A stretch of DNA of 38,075 bases from Xenophilus sp. L33 (GTDB lineage: Bacteria > Pseudomonadota > Gammaproteobacteria > Burkholderiales > Burkholderiaceae_C), in the NCBI RefSeq assembly GCF_009765735.1, contig NZ_LMUW01000033.1:1-38075 (forward strand), read 5' to 3'. Under the pieces are notes generated by a model that worked only from the letters and a program-made list of their open reading frames with translations, ran no database searches and had not been told where the DNA came from. Shown here one piece after another: positions 1 through 8,368 of the stretch (position 1 is the first letter of the stretch; every line of letters starts with the position of its first letter). Position numbers and translations under genes: made by a program.

Positions 1-516
1 CTGCAGCCGGACCTGTCGGCGCCCTACTTCCGCAAGCTCGCCGCCCGCTTCGAGGCGCTCGAGCCGCGCCGCATCGTCGACGCCGATCCCGGCAGCCCGG
101 CGCGCGAGGCGGCGTCGAGCCTGGCCGGCGGCACGGGCGACGAACGCCTCGCCATCGGTTTCGAACTGCCCGACGAACTGCCCTGGCCGCCTCCGGGCCT
201 CGGCAGCGAGAAGCTGCGCGCGCTGCGGGTTGACGGCAGCGCCGCGAGCCGGCGGTCGCTGCTCGACGCGCTGGCCCAGGCGCGTCCGCAGCGCGTGTGG
301 ATCGGCTGCCGCGCCACCTCCAGCCCGGACCGCGGCACCGAGCGCTTCCTGCGCGAGGTGATGGCGGCGGGCGGCGACTGCCGCCTCTGGCTGGTCGGCG
401 CCGACACGACGGACGGCCCCGATCGCCAGCGCTGGCAGGCCTGGCTGGCGGATGCCGGCCTCGCGCGCCTGCTCGCACCCGACACGACGCAGGCCGTGTC
501 GCACGGCGCCGCATGA
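1..516 (+). CDS. DUF2868-type protein, C-terminal part (5' end outside window)
   Basis: The reading frame is open from base 1 and ends with TGA at 514-516, giving about 171 C-terminal residues. The visible part is soluble, with alternating hydrophobic strands and helices (VWIGCRATSSPDRGTERF, then CRLWLVGA) and no membrane segment. I recognise it as the end of a DUF2868 protein mainly from the strand pattern and from its neighbour: DUF2868 genes commonly sit directly before a DUF3482 GTPase gene. The next start codon overlaps this stop (ATGA at 513-516), so the two are translationally coupled. In family members the N-terminal part carries membrane helices, which would lie upstream of this window. 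The function is unknown; a membrane partner of the GTPase is an inference. Confidence 0.6.
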   Translation: MQPDLSAPYFRKLAARFEALEPRRIVDADPGSPAREAASSLAGGTGDERLAIGFELPDELPWPPPGLGSEKLRALRVDGSAASRRSLLDALAQARPQRVWIGCRATSSPDRGTERFLREVMAAGGDCRLWLVGADTTDGPDRQRWQAWLADAGLARLLAPDTTQAVSHGAA

Positions 517-1961
517 AGGCGGCCGCTCCGATCGCGATCGCGGTGGTCGGCCATGCCAATGCCGGCAAGACCTCGCTGCTGCGCACGCTGACCCGGCGCG
601 CCAACTTCGGCGAAGTGTCGGAACGGCCGGGCACCACGCGGCACGTGGAATCGGTCGACCTGGCGGTCGACGGCGCCGCCGCGGTGCGCTTCTTCGACAC
701 GCCGGGCCTGGAGGACGCGGTCGCCCTGCGCGAGCACGCCCAGGCCCTCGACGCCGATGCGCAGCCGGCGCCGACGCCGCCCGAGCGCATCCGCCGCTTC
801 CTGCAAGGCCCCGAGGCGCACGGCGTCTTCGAGCAGGAAGCCAAGGTGCTGCGCACGCTGCTGGACGTCGACGCCGCCTTCCTGGTCATCGATGCGCGCG
901 AGCCGGTGCTGCCCAAGTACCGCGCCGAGATCGAACTGCTCAACGCCTGCGCCCGGCCGGTGCTGCCGGTGCTCAACTTCGTGCGCGACGCTGCCAGCCG
1001 CGAGGCGGAATGGCGCACGCTGCTCTCGGCCTACGGCCTGCACGTGGTGGTGCGCTTCGACGCCGCGGCGCCCTTCGTCGGCGCCGAGCGCGAGCTGTAC
1101 CGCGACCTGTCGACGCTGCTGCGCGACCGGCGCGAGACGCTCGACCGGGTCGCCGCATCGCTGCAGCAGGAGGCCGCCGAGCGCCGCCGCGCCGCCGGCA
1201 GCCGCATCGCCGAGCTGCTGGTCGATGCCGCTGCGATGCGCCGCAGCGCCACGGCGGTGCAGTTCGCCGACGACCACAGCCGCGGCCAGCTGGTGGCCGA
1301 GCTGCGGCGGGCGGTCTTCGACAAGGCGCAGCGCTCGGCCGACGACCTGCTCGCGCTCTTCGGTTTTCGCGAAGGCGATGCCGCCGAGGCCGCGCTGCCG
1401 ATGGTCGAGGGCCGCTGGACCATGGACTTCTTCCAGCCGGAGGCGCTCAAGGACGCCGGCCTCTTGCTCGGCAAGGGCGTCGTCGTCGGCGCCGCGGTCG
1501 GCGTGGCGGCCGACCTGGCGCTGGCCGGGCTGTCGCTCGGGGCCGGCGCCGCGCTCGGCGGCGCCATCGGCGGTGCGCTGTCTCAGGGCTAGGGGCCGCT
1601 CGGGCGCAAGCTCGCCAACAAGCTGCGCGACGTGCACGAGCTGACGGTCGAGGACCCGGTGCTGTTCGTGCTGGCCCAGTGGCAGCTGCGGCTGCTGCGG
1701 GCGCTGGAGCAGCGTGGCCACGCGGCGATGGACCGGATCGATGCCGGCGGCGCCGCGCCCGCCGGCGGCGCGGCCGAGCAGGCGATCGCGAATCTGGTGC
1801 GCGCGGCCCGTCCGGCGCGCAGCCATCCGGACTGGGAGACTGGCCAGCGCCTGCGCTGGCGCGAGCCGGCCGAGCGACAGGACCTGGTGATCCAGGTCGC
1901 GCAGCTGGTGCCGGTAGCCATCGAGGCGCTGGTGGCCGAGGCACCCGCCGCTGCGGCATGA
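513..1961 (+). pseudogene. GTPase with DUF3482 domain, interrupted by an in-frame amber codon
   Basis: The protein starts MKAAAPIAIAVVGHANAGKT and has a P-loop (GHANAGKT, residues 13-20) and a switch II DTPG motif, both typical of a TRAFAC-class GTPase. The frame meets TAG at 1590-1592 (codon 360), just after an Ala/Gly-rich, glycine-zipper-like hydrophobic stretch. The same frame then continues without another stop to TGA at 1959-1961. This tail (GPLGRKLANKL, then VEDPVLFVLAQWQLRLL) looks like the normal DUF3482 C-terminus. The intact protein would be about 482 residues. A single base change, for example TGG to TAG, explains the break; a sequencing error is equally possible. If real, the product is a 359-residue protein lacking its C-terminal helical domain. 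A GTG at 1632 could restart translation of the tail, but no convincing ribosome binding site is seen. It overlaps both neighbours by four bases. Confidence 0.8.
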
Positions 1962-2752
1962 TCGCGGCCATGGAAGAAGACGCACAGCCCCGCCCCATCG
2001 TCCTGGTCAAGGTCGGCGAGACCTTCGACGCGCTGCGCGAGCGGCGCGGCGATTTCGAGCACTGGATGGCCGACGGCCTCGGCCCGACCCGGCAGCCGCT
2101 GGTGGTGCTCGACCCGCGGCGCGGCGACACCCTGCCCGATCCCGGGACGATCGCCGGCGCGGTCGTCAGCGGCTCGCACGCGATGGTGTCGCACCGCGAA
2201 GCCTGGAGCGAAGCCACCGGCGCCTGGCTGGCGCGGCTGGTCGCCGAAGGCACGCCCGTGCTCGGCATCTGCTTCGGCCACCAGCTGCTGGCCGATGCGC
2301 TCGGCGGCCGGGCGGACGACCACCCGCTCGGCATGGAGGTCGGCACGGTCGAGGTCGAGCTGGCGCCCGAGGCGGCCGACGATCCGCTGCTCGAGGGCCT
2401 GCCGGCGCGCTTCGCCGCCAACGTCGTTCACAGCCAGAGCGCAGTGCGCCTGCCGCCCGGCGCGGTGCGGCTGGCCGGCAATGCCTTCGAGCCGACCCAG
2501 GCCTTCCGCCTCGGTGCCAGCGCCTGGGGCGTGCAGTTCCATCCCGAATTCGACGCCGAGATCATGCGCGGCTACGTCGACCAGATGGCCCGGCCGCTGG
2601 CGAAGAAGGGCACCGATCCGGTCGCGCTGCGCGAGCGGGTGTCGGCCACGCCGAGCGCCGCGGCCGTGCTGCCCCGCTTCGCGCGGATCGTCGAGGCGCA
2701 CGAGGACGCCACGGCCGCAGCCCGCGCCACTCGCGCCGGCTGCGGTGTCTGA
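1958..2752 (+). CDS. Class I glutamine amidotransferase-like protein
   Basis: This 264-residue protein is a stand-alone class I glutamine amidotransferase (GuaA N-domain/YfeJ type), which releases ammonia from glutamine or a gamma-glutamyl compound. The nucleophile elbow GICFGHQ places the catalytic cysteine at residue 105, and FHPEFD places the His and Glu of the triad at 195 and 197. No synthetase domain follows, so the ammonia acceptor or true substrate is unknown. The ATG at 1958 overlaps the stop of the GTPase frame (ATGA). A second ATG at 1970 (MEEDAQ) is also possible and would remove four residues. The C-terminal 30 residues are Ala/Arg-rich and poorly conserved in appearance. The family call is firm; the cellular role is not. 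Confidence 0.85.
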   Translation: MIAAMEEDAQPRPIVLVKVGETFDALRERRGDFEHWMADGLGPTRQPLVVLDPRRGDTLPDPGTIAGAVVSGSHAMVSHREAWSEATGAWLARLVAEGTPVLGICFGHQLLADALGGRADDHPLGMEVGTVEVELAPEAADDPLLEGLPARFAANVVHSQSAVRLPPGAVRLAGNAFEPTQAFRLGASAWGVQFHPEFDAEIMRGYVDQMARPLAKKGTDPVALRERVSATPSAAAVLPRFARIVEAHEDATAAARATRAGCGV

Positions 2753-2809
2753 CAGCCGGCGCCAGCCAGTTGCGCTAACGTGTCGGCACTTCCAACCGCC
2801 GCGCCCGCC

Positions 2810-3460
2810 ATGCCCCCACCCGCTCCCCTGACCCCGCCCGCACCGGTGCGCCGGCACTTCTCGATGATCCGCGGCTTCCACCTGGCGGACGTCTTCACGC
2901 TCGGCAATGCGGCCTGCGGCGTCGGCGGCGTCTTCCTGGCGATGGCCTACGTGGCCAGCCGCTCGCTGCCGGACTTCCTGTGGGCCGCGGCGCTGGCGCC
3001 GGCGGCCTTCGTGTTCGACGTCTTCGACGGGCGCATCGCGCGCTGGCGCCAGACCCATTCGGCGCTCGGCCGCGAGCTGGATTCGCTGGCCGACGTGATC
3101 TCCTTCGGCGTCGCGCCGGCGGCGCTGGCCTTCGCCGCGGGGCTCAACGGCGGCTGGGACTGCCTGCTGCTGATCTACTTCGTCTGCTGCGGCGTCAGCC
3201 GGCTGGCGCGCTACAACGTGACCGCCGAGGCGCTCTCCGAAGGCGCCGACAAGGTCAAGTATTTCGAAGGCACGCCGATCCCGACCAGCGTCGCGCTGGT
3301 CGCGGTGCTCGCGGTGGCCGCCTGGCAGGGCCGCATCGGCGATGCAGTCTGGGGCGGCGCCTGGCTGCTCGGCCCCTGGACCCTGCATCCGCTGACCTTG
3401 CTGTTCGGCCTTTCGGGCACGCTGATGATCAGCAAGACACTGCGCATTCCGAAGTTCTAG
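2810..3460 (+). CDS. pssA: CDP-diacylglycerol--serine O-phosphatidyltransferase
   Basis: This integral membrane enzyme makes phosphatidylserine from CDP-diacylglycerol and serine, the precursor of phosphatidylethanolamine. The CDP-alcohol phosphotransferase signature DG-x2-AR-x8-G-x3-D-x3-D is complete, starting at Asp73 (DGRIARWRQTHSALGRELD), and is followed by several hydrophobic helices. VKYFEGTPIPTS is typical of the PssA branch rather than of PgsA. Three starts are in frame: GTG 2780, ATG 2810 (used here) and ATG 2864 (MIRGFHLADVF). The first adds a low-complexity Pro/Ala stretch, and none has a strong ribosome binding site, so the N-terminus is uncertain by up to about 18 residues. The length of 216 residues suits the family. 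A phospholipase D-type lipoprotein gene follows 11 bases later, making this a small phospholipid block. Confidence 0.88.
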   Translation: MPPPAPLTPPAPVRRHFSMIRGFHLADVFTLGNAACGVGGVFLAMAYVASRSLPDFLWAAALAPAAFVFDVFDGRIARWRQTHSALGRELDSLADVISFGVAPAALAFAAGLNGGWDCLLLIYFVCCGVSRLARYNVTAEALSEGADKVKYFEGTPIPTSVALVAVLAVAAWQGRIGDAVWGGAWLLGPWTLHPLTLLFGLSGTLMISKTLRIPKF

Positions 3461-3471
3461 CGCCTCGCTCA

Positions 3472-5061
3472 ATGACCCTGAATCTCCGATCGCGCCTACG
3501 CTGCCTGTTCGCCGTCCTGGCAGTGCTGCTGGTGGCCGGCTGTGCCAGCCTGCCGAGCGAAGTCCCGCGCACGCCGTCGACCGCGCTCGCCAACACCGCC
3601 GACACCTCGCTGGGCAAGGAGGTGCGGGCCGACGTCGCGGCGCATCCCGGCCTCTCGGGCATCCTGCCGCTGCAGGTGGCCGAGGACGCCTTCGCCGCGC
3701 GCATCCTGCTGGCGCGGCATGCCGAACGCAGCCTCGACCTGCAGTACTACATCTGGCACAACGACACCACCGGCCAGCTGATGTTCGAGGCGATCTGGCA
3801 GGCGGCCGAGCGCGGCGTGCGCGTGCGGCTCCTGATCGACGACGCCAACACGCGCGGGCTCGACCCGACCCTGGCGGTGCTGAGCGCGCATCCCAACATC
3901 GAGGTGCGCCTCTTCAATCCCTTCGCCAACCGCGGCTTTCGCGCCGGCGATTTCGCGCTCGATTTCTCGCGCGTGAACCGGCGCATGCACAACAAGTCGT
4001 TCACCGCCGACAACCAGGTGGCGATCGTCGGCGGCCGCAACATCGGCGACGAGTATTTCGGCGCCGACCTGGCGGTCGGCTTCCAGGACCTGGACGTGGT
4101 CGCGGTCGGTCCGGTGGTGCAGCAGGTGTCCGACGAGTTCGACCTGTTCTGGAACAGTCCGTCCGCCTACCCGGCCAGAAGCCTGCTGCCGAAGCCCGCG
4201 CCCGGCGATGCCGCCGCCCTGCAGGCCACCTGGGCGCAGCTGAACGACAACCCGGAGGCGCAGCACTACCTCCAGGCCGTGCGGCAGACCGCGCTGGTGC
4301 GCGCGCTGGACACCGGCGACCTGCATCTCGAATGGGCGCCTGCCCACGTGATCCACGACGACCCGGCCAAGATCGTGCAGCCGACCGACCGCAGCGACCT
4401 GCAGATGCTGCCTCTCCTCGAGGCCGCGCTCGGCAAGCCGCAGCGCGAGCTGGACCTTGTCTCGCCGTACTTCGTGCCCGGCAAGGAAGGCACCGCGGCG
4501 CTGGCCGAGTTGGCGCAGCGCGGCGTCAAGGTGCGGGTGCTGACCAATTCGCTGGCCGCGACCGACGTCGCGCCGGTGCATGCCGGCTACTCGAAATACC
4601 GCCGCCAGATGCTGGAAGCCGGCATCACGATCTACGAGCTCAAGCCCGGCTCGGCGCTGCCGGCGCCGGACAAGGACAGCAGGGATGACAACAGCCGTCG
4701 CGGCCTGCCCGGCAGCCGCGGCAGTTCGGCCGCGAGCCTGCATGCCAAGACCTTCGCGGTCGACCGCGAGCGCATCTTCGTCGGCTCCTTCAACCTCGAC
4801 CCGCGCTCGGAGCGACTGAACACGGAAATGGGCATGGTCATCGACAGCCCCACCCTGGCCGGCACCCTGTCGGACCAGCTCGACACCCGCATCCCCGAAG
4901 ACTCCTACCACGTGACGATCGACCCCGCGAGCCACGGCCTGGTCTGGACCGAGGTCACGCCGCAGGGCGACAAGCGCTACACGACCGAGCCCGGCGCACG
5001 TCCGATGAAGCAACTCTACATCGACTTCCTCGAAGCCTTGCCGATCGAATGGCTGCTTTGA
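3472..5061 (+). CDS. Phospholipase D-family lipoprotein (cardiolipin synthase C-like)
   Basis: The 529-residue protein begins with a lipoprotein signal peptide. Basic residues are followed by a hydrophobic core and the lipobox LVAGC, placing the lipidated cysteine at residue 24. Two HKD motifs mark the phospholipase D superfamily: HNKSFTAD from His173 and HAKTFAVD from His424, each followed by a GGRN or GSFN turn. This architecture resembles ClsC (YmdC), which condenses phosphatidylglycerol with phosphatidylethanolamine to cardiolipin, but ClsC works with a partner protein not seen here. A related phospholipase or phosphatidyltransferase activity is equally compatible. The position right behind pssA supports a lipid role. 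The ATG at 3472 is chosen because it gives a proper signal peptide; the longer open frame upstream lies inside pssA. Confidence 0.85.
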   Translation: MTLNLRSRLRCLFAVLAVLLVAGCASLPSEVPRTPSTALANTADTSLGKEVRADVAAHPGLSGILPLQVAEDAFAARILLARHAERSLDLQYYIWHNDTTGQLMFEAIWQAAERGVRVRLLIDDANTRGLDPTLAVLSAHPNIEVRLFNPFANRGFRAGDFALDFSRVNRRMHNKSFTADNQVAIVGGRNIGDEYFGADLAVGFQDLDVVAVGPVVQQVSDEFDLFWNSPSAYPARSLLPKPAPGDAAALQATWAQLNDNPEAQHYLQAVRQTALVRALDTGDLHLEWAPAHVIHDDPAKIVQPTDRSDLQMLPLLEAALGKPQRELDLVSPYFVPGKEGTAALAELAQRGVKVRVLTNSLAATDVAPVHAGYSKYRRQMLEAGITIYELKPGSALPAPDKDSRDDNSRRGLPGSRGSSAASLHAKTFAVDRERIFVGSFNLDPRSERLNTEMGMVIDSPTLAGTLSDQLDTRIPEDSYHVTIDPASHGLVWTEVTPQGDKRYTTEPGARPMKQLYIDFLEALPIEWLL

Positions 5062-5081
5062 TCCCCACACATTCCACTTCC

Positions 5082-5705
5082 ATGCACACCCTTCCCGCCG
5101 GACTCCAGCAACTCATCGACCTCGCCGCGGCGCCCCCGATCGCGCCGGCCTGCGACCACTTCTTCTTCCTGCGCCACGGCCAGACCGAATGCAACGCGCG
5201 CCGCATCTTCCAGTCGGTCGACGAGCCGCTGAGCGCACTCGGCCTGCAGCAGGCCGAGCGGGCCGCGCAGCTGCTGGCCGGCGAGGACATCCGCAGCATC
5301 GTCGCCAGCAGCGTCTTTCGCGCCCTGACCACCGCGCAGATCGTGGCCAGGCCGCACGGCATCGAGCCGCTGGTGCTCGACGACCTGCGCGAGCGTCATT
5401 TCGGCAACCTGATCGGCACCTCGTCCGCGCAGATCGACTGGGCCTGCGAGCCCGAGGGCGGCGAGACGCTGGCCCAGTTCGTCGAGCGCAAGCGCACCGC
5501 CATCGAGACCGCGCTGGCCCAGCCGGACCCGGTGCTGATCGTGGCCCACGGCGGCTCGCTGTACGTGCTGGTGGCGCTGCTCGGCGTGCCGATCGACTTC
5601 GGGCTGCTGGGCAATGCGCAGCCCTTGCGTTTCGAGCGCAACGGCCCCACATGGAGCGTCAAATCGCTGATCCAGCACGTGGACGGCGGCGCCGCCATCG
5701 CCTGA
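5082..5705 (+). CDS. Histidine phosphatase family protein
   Basis: This 207-residue protein belongs to the histidine phosphatase (phosphoglycerate mutase-like) superfamily. The phospho-accepting histidine is in FLRHGQTE (His32), with a second catalytic histidine in VAHGGS (His156). The Glu of the general acid region is probably in LRERHFG. Substrates in this family range from phosphoglycerate to sugar phosphates and cobalamin intermediates, and nothing here picks one. The start could also be ATG 5049, which overlaps the end of the preceding gene and adds MAALIPTHSTS. I prefer ATG 5082 because the extension shows no family-like sequence, though neither start has a good ribosome binding site. 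The gene lies between the lipoprotein gene and cbpA on the same strand. Confidence 0.82.
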   Translation: MHTLPAGLQQLIDLAAAPPIAPACDHFFFLRHGQTECNARRIFQSVDEPLSALGLQQAERAAQLLAGEDIRSIVASSVFRALTTAQIVARPHGIEPLVLDDLRERHFGNLIGTSSAQIDWACEPEGGETLAQFVERKRTAIETALAQPDPVLIVAHGGSLYVLVALLGVPIDFGLLGNAQPLRFERNGPTWSVKSLIQHVDGGAAIA

Positions 5706-5736
5706 CGCCGCCGACCGCCACCATCCACTCACCGAC

Positions 5737-6696
5737 ATGGACTTCAAGGACTACTACAAGACCCTCGGCCTCGAGCGCGGCGCGTCGGAAGACGAGGTCC
5801 GCAAGGCCTACCGCAAGCTCGCGCGCAAGTACCACCCCGACGTCAGCAAGGAAGCCGACGCCGACGTGCGCATGCGCGAGATCAACGAGGCCAACGACGT
5901 GCTGCGCGACAAGGAAAAGCGCGCCGCCTACGACCAGCTGGCCGACCACGTCGCCCGCGGCGGCAATCCCGACGGCAGCTTCCAGCCGCCGCCCAACTGG
6001 GACGAAGGCTTCGAGTTCCACCGCGGCCCGAACGCCGGGCCGGCCGACCAGGCCGACTTCAGCGAATTCTTCTCCTCGCTGTTCGGCGCGGCCGAGCGGC
6101 GCGGCGCCGAGCGGCGCAACTACCGCGCCCGCGGCGAGGACCATCACGCCGCGATCGAGATCGCGCTGGAAGACGCGCTGAACGGCGCCGAGCGCGAGAT
6201 CACCCTGCGCTCGCAGGAGATCGACGCGCAGGGCCTGCCCGAGTGGAAGACCCGCACCCTGAGCGTGAAGATCCCGCCTGGCGTGCATCCGGGCCAGTTC
6301 ATCCGGCTGGCCGGCCAGGGCATGCCCGGCCATGGCGGCGAAGCCGCCGGCGACCTCTACCTCGAGGTGCGCATCGCGCCGCACAAGCTCTACCGGGTCG
6401 AGGGCCGCGACCTCTACATGACCCTGCCGATCACGCCGACCGAAGGGGCGCTGGGCGCCCAGGTGCAGGTGCCGACGCCGGGCGGCGGCGTGGTCGAGGT
6501 GACCGTGCCGCGCAACGCGCGCAACGGCCTGAAGCTGCGGCTGAAGGAACGCGGCCTGCCCGGCAAGCCGCCCGGCAACCTCTACCTGCTGCTGGAGATC
6601 GCGCTGCCGCCGGCCGACAGCGACGCCGCGCGCGCGGCCTACGAACAACTCGCCAAGGCGGCGCCCTTCGATCCGCGCCGCCATCTCGGAGTGTGA
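5737..6696 (+). CDS. cbpA: Curved-DNA-binding-protein-type DnaJ co-chaperone
   Basis: This 319-residue type II J-protein stimulates DnaK ATPase activity. The N-terminal J domain (residues 1-70) has the HPD motif at 33-35. It is followed by a Gly/Phe-containing linker (NPDGSFQPPPNWDEGF) and two C-terminal beta-barrel client-binding domains from about residue 130 (VKIPPGVHPGQFIRLAGQG). There is no cysteine-rich zinc domain, which separates it from DnaJ itself. The next gene, five bases downstream, looks like the modulator CbpM; this pairing is the main reason for the cbpA name. In family members CbpA also binds curved DNA, but that cannot be judged from sequence alone. No heat-shock sigma-32 promoter was recognised upstream. 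Confidence 0.9.
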   Translation: MDFKDYYKTLGLERGASEDEVRKAYRKLARKYHPDVSKEADADVRMREINEANDVLRDKEKRAAYDQLADHVARGGNPDGSFQPPPNWDEGFEFHRGPNAGPADQADFSEFFSSLFGAAERRGAERRNYRARGEDHHAAIEIALEDALNGAEREITLRSQEIDAQGLPEWKTRTLSVKIPPGVHPGQFIRLAGQGMPGHGGEAAGDLYLEVRIAPHKLYRVEGRDLYMTLPITPTEGALGAQVQVPTPGGGVVEVTVPRNARNGLKLRLKERGLPGKPPGNLYLLLEIALPPADSDAARAAYEQLAKAAPFDPRRHLGV

Positions 6697-6701
6697 GACC
6701 C

Positions 6702-7025
6702 ATGGCTTCCGTTTCCATCACCACCACCACGATCACCTCTTCCCATCCGCTGGCCATCGACGAGCTGGCCCACGCCTGTGGCGTCGAGGTCGAGTGGGTC
6801 GTCCAGCTGGTCGAGGTCGGCATCATCGAATCGCGCGCGCCGGCCGAGCGGCCGCGCGAATGGCAATTCCAGGGCAGCGACCTGCAGAGCGCGCTCGAGG
6901 CCCGGCGACTGGAGCGCGACTTCGGCATCGACCTGGACGCCGCCGCGCTGGTGCTCGACCTGACGCACGAGGTGCGGCGGCTGAAGGCGCTGCTGCGGGC
7001 GCAAGGGCTCGGCCGCGAGATCTGA
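6702..7025 (+). CDS. cbpM: Chaperone modulator CbpM (MerR-like helix-turn-helix)
   Basis: This 107-residue protein has the size and layout of CbpM, which binds the J domain of CbpA and inhibits both its co-chaperone and DNA-binding activities. After a Thr/Ser-rich N-terminus there is a MerR-like helix-turn-helix segment (IDELAHACGVEVEWVVQLVE). Next comes a basic wing (ERPREWQFQGSDLQ) and a C-terminal helix rich in Leu and Arg (HEVRRLKALLRAQGL). It starts five bases after the cbpA stop, so co-transcription is near certain. The start at ATG 6702 is the only sensible one. Identity rests on the gene pair and the fold pattern rather than on catalytic residues. Confidence 0.8.
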   Translation: MASVSITTTTITSSHPLAIDELAHACGVEVEWVVQLVEVGIIESRAPAERPREWQFQGSDLQSALEARRLERDFGIDLDAAALVLDLTHEVRRLKALLRAQGLGREI

Positions 7026-7058
7026 AGATCCTGCGCAGATCGACCCGCCGCCCAGGCG

Positions 7059-8039
7059 TCAGTCCTCGACCATCCCGGTCGCCTTCACCACGCCACCGAG
7101 CCGCGCCCGCTCCTCGTCGGTGAACTTGACGAAGGACGCGCGGGTGCCGCCGATCGGCTCGATGCCCACCGCCTTCAGGCGCCCGGCGATGGTCGGGTCC
7201 TTCATCGCGGCGTCGACGGCGGCAGCCATCTTGTCGAGGATCGCGTCGGGCGTGCCGCGCGGCGCGTGCACGCCGGCCCAGTGCGCGATCTGGATGTCCG
7301 GGAAGCCTTCCTCGACCGCGGTCGGCAGCTGCGGATAGGCCGAGATGCGCTGGGTCCAGGTGCCCGCCAGCGCCTTCAGCTGGCCGTTCTTGACGTAGGG
7401 CAGCACCACGATGCTGGCCTCGGAGGTGGCCTCGATCTGGTTGCCCAGCACCGCGGTGATCGATTCGGCGCCGCTCTTGTAGGGCACGACGTCGAGCTTG
7501 GCGCCGTACTTGGTCTGCAGCAGGCCTTCGACGAAGTGCGGCGTGCTGCCGGTGCCGGCGGTGGCCCAGTGGAAGCCGGTGCTCGATTTCTTGGAGGCCT
7601 CGACGAAGTCCTTCAGGTCCTTGTAGGGCGAGGCGGCGGGCACCACGACGACCGAGGGCGCCAGCGCGATCATCGCGACCGGCACCAGCTGCTCGTCCTT
7701 GTACGGCATCTTCCGCTTGATCATGCTGTTGGAGATGACGCCGGCCGCGCTCACCAGGAAGGTGTAGCCGTCGGGCGCCGCCCTGGCGACGATCTCGGCG
7801 CCGAGCGTGGTGCCCGCGCCCGGCTTGTTGTCGACGATCACCTGCTGGCCGAGCGCCTTGGACGCACCCTCGGCCGCCGCGCGTGCCATCAGGTCGTTGG
7901 CGCCGCCGGGCGCGAAGGGCACCACCAGACGGATCGGCTTGGTCGGCCAGGTCGTCTGCGCGAAGGCGTTGGTCGCGGCGGTCGCGCCGATCAGGGCGCT
8001 GAGGCCGACGGCGATGGAAAGAAGGCGCTTGCCTGGCAT
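7059..8039 (-). CDS. Bug-family periplasmic solute-binding receptor (tripartite tricarboxylate type)
   Basis: The 326-residue protein has an N-terminal signal peptide (MPGKRLLSIAVGLSAL, cleavage near AFAQ) followed by WPTKPIRLVVPFAPGGANDL. This is the hallmark start of Bug/TctC receptors, which capture carboxylates or other small molecules in the periplasm. Other family marks are VIVDNKPGAGTTLGAE, the DGYTFLVS segment and VPYKSGAESITAVLG. The ATG ending at 8039 is chosen because GGAGAC lies just upstream at about 8046-8052 and because it gives a clean signal peptide; the frame extends further but adds nothing family-like. No TctA/TctB membrane components are in the window. The ligand is unknown. 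It is convergent with cbpM and divergent from the small gene at 8183. Confidence 0.9.
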   Translation of the reverse strand: MPGKRLLSIAVGLSALIGATAATNAFAQTTWPTKPIRLVVPFAPGGANDLMARAAAEGASKALGQQVIVDNKPGAGTTLGAEIVARAAPDGYTFLVSAAGVISNSMIKRKMPYKDEQLVPVAMIALAPSVVVVPAASPYKDLKDFVEASKKSSTGFHWATAGTGSTPHFVEGLLQTKYGAKLDVVPYKSGAESITAVLGNQIEATSEASIVVLPYVKNGQLKALAGTWTQRISAYPQLPTAVEEGFPDIQIAHWAGVHAPRGTPDAILDKMAAAVDAAMKDPTIAGRLKAVGIEPIGGTRASFVKFTDEERARLGGVVKATGMVED

Positions 8040-8182
8040 GCGTTTGTCTCCTGGAATTCTGTCGATCGGGGTTTCGATGCTACTGCGCCCGAAGCCGCGT
8101 CCTACAGCGGGAGACGACCGCCGCGCGCCCACGGCGATGCCCGGCTCGCTACGGTCGACACATCGATTGAAAGGAGCCTCGC

Positions 8183-8344
8183 ATGACCGCGAAGAAGAAG
8201 GGCCTCTACGCCAACATCCATGCCAAGCAGGAGCGCATCGCGCACGGCAGCGGCGAGCACATGCGCAAGCCCGGCTCGGAGGGCGCGCCGAGCGCGGACG
8301 CCTTCAGGAAGTCGGAGAAGACCGCGAAGAAGAAGCCGGGCTGA
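8183..8344 (+). CDS. Small basic protein, DUF6321-like
   Basis: This 53-residue open frame begins MTAKKKGLYANIHAKQERIA and continues GSGEHMRKPGSEGAP, ending in a Lys-rich tail. The ATG is preceded by AAAGGAG at about 8170-8176, an excellent ribosome binding site at correct spacing. The KGLYANIHAKxxRI and GSGExMRKPGSxGAP segments match my memory of a widespread small-protein family of unknown function (DUF6321). The protein is strongly charged and probably disordered, with no membrane segment or cysteine. It stands alone between the divergent Bug gene and the convergent mmsB gene. A nucleic-acid-binding or ribosome-related role would be a guess. Its conserved motif and strong ribosome binding site make it a real gene despite its size. 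Confidence 0.8.
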   Translation: MTAKKKGLYANIHAKQERIAHGSGEHMRKPGSEGAPSADAFRKSEKTAKKKPG

Positions 8345-8368
8345 GTCCGGCGATCCACGCGCGGCTGC

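Noticed and set aside
452..1957. Upstream extension of the glutamine amidotransferase frame
   Set aside because: The extension is in the wrong frame of the GTPase gene, is Arg/Ala-rich low-complexity, and the family domain begins only after ATG 1958.
24..1985. A 653-residue open frame on the - strand across the first genes
   Set aside because: It is antisense to the GTPase frame, is rich in Arg, Gly, Ala and His with no family motif, and reflects the lack of stop codons in very GC-rich DNA.
7019..7041. Possible terminator hairpin (GATCTG...CAGATC) between cbpM and the Bug gene
   Set aside because: The stem is only six base pairs with a long loop and has no T-run on either strand.
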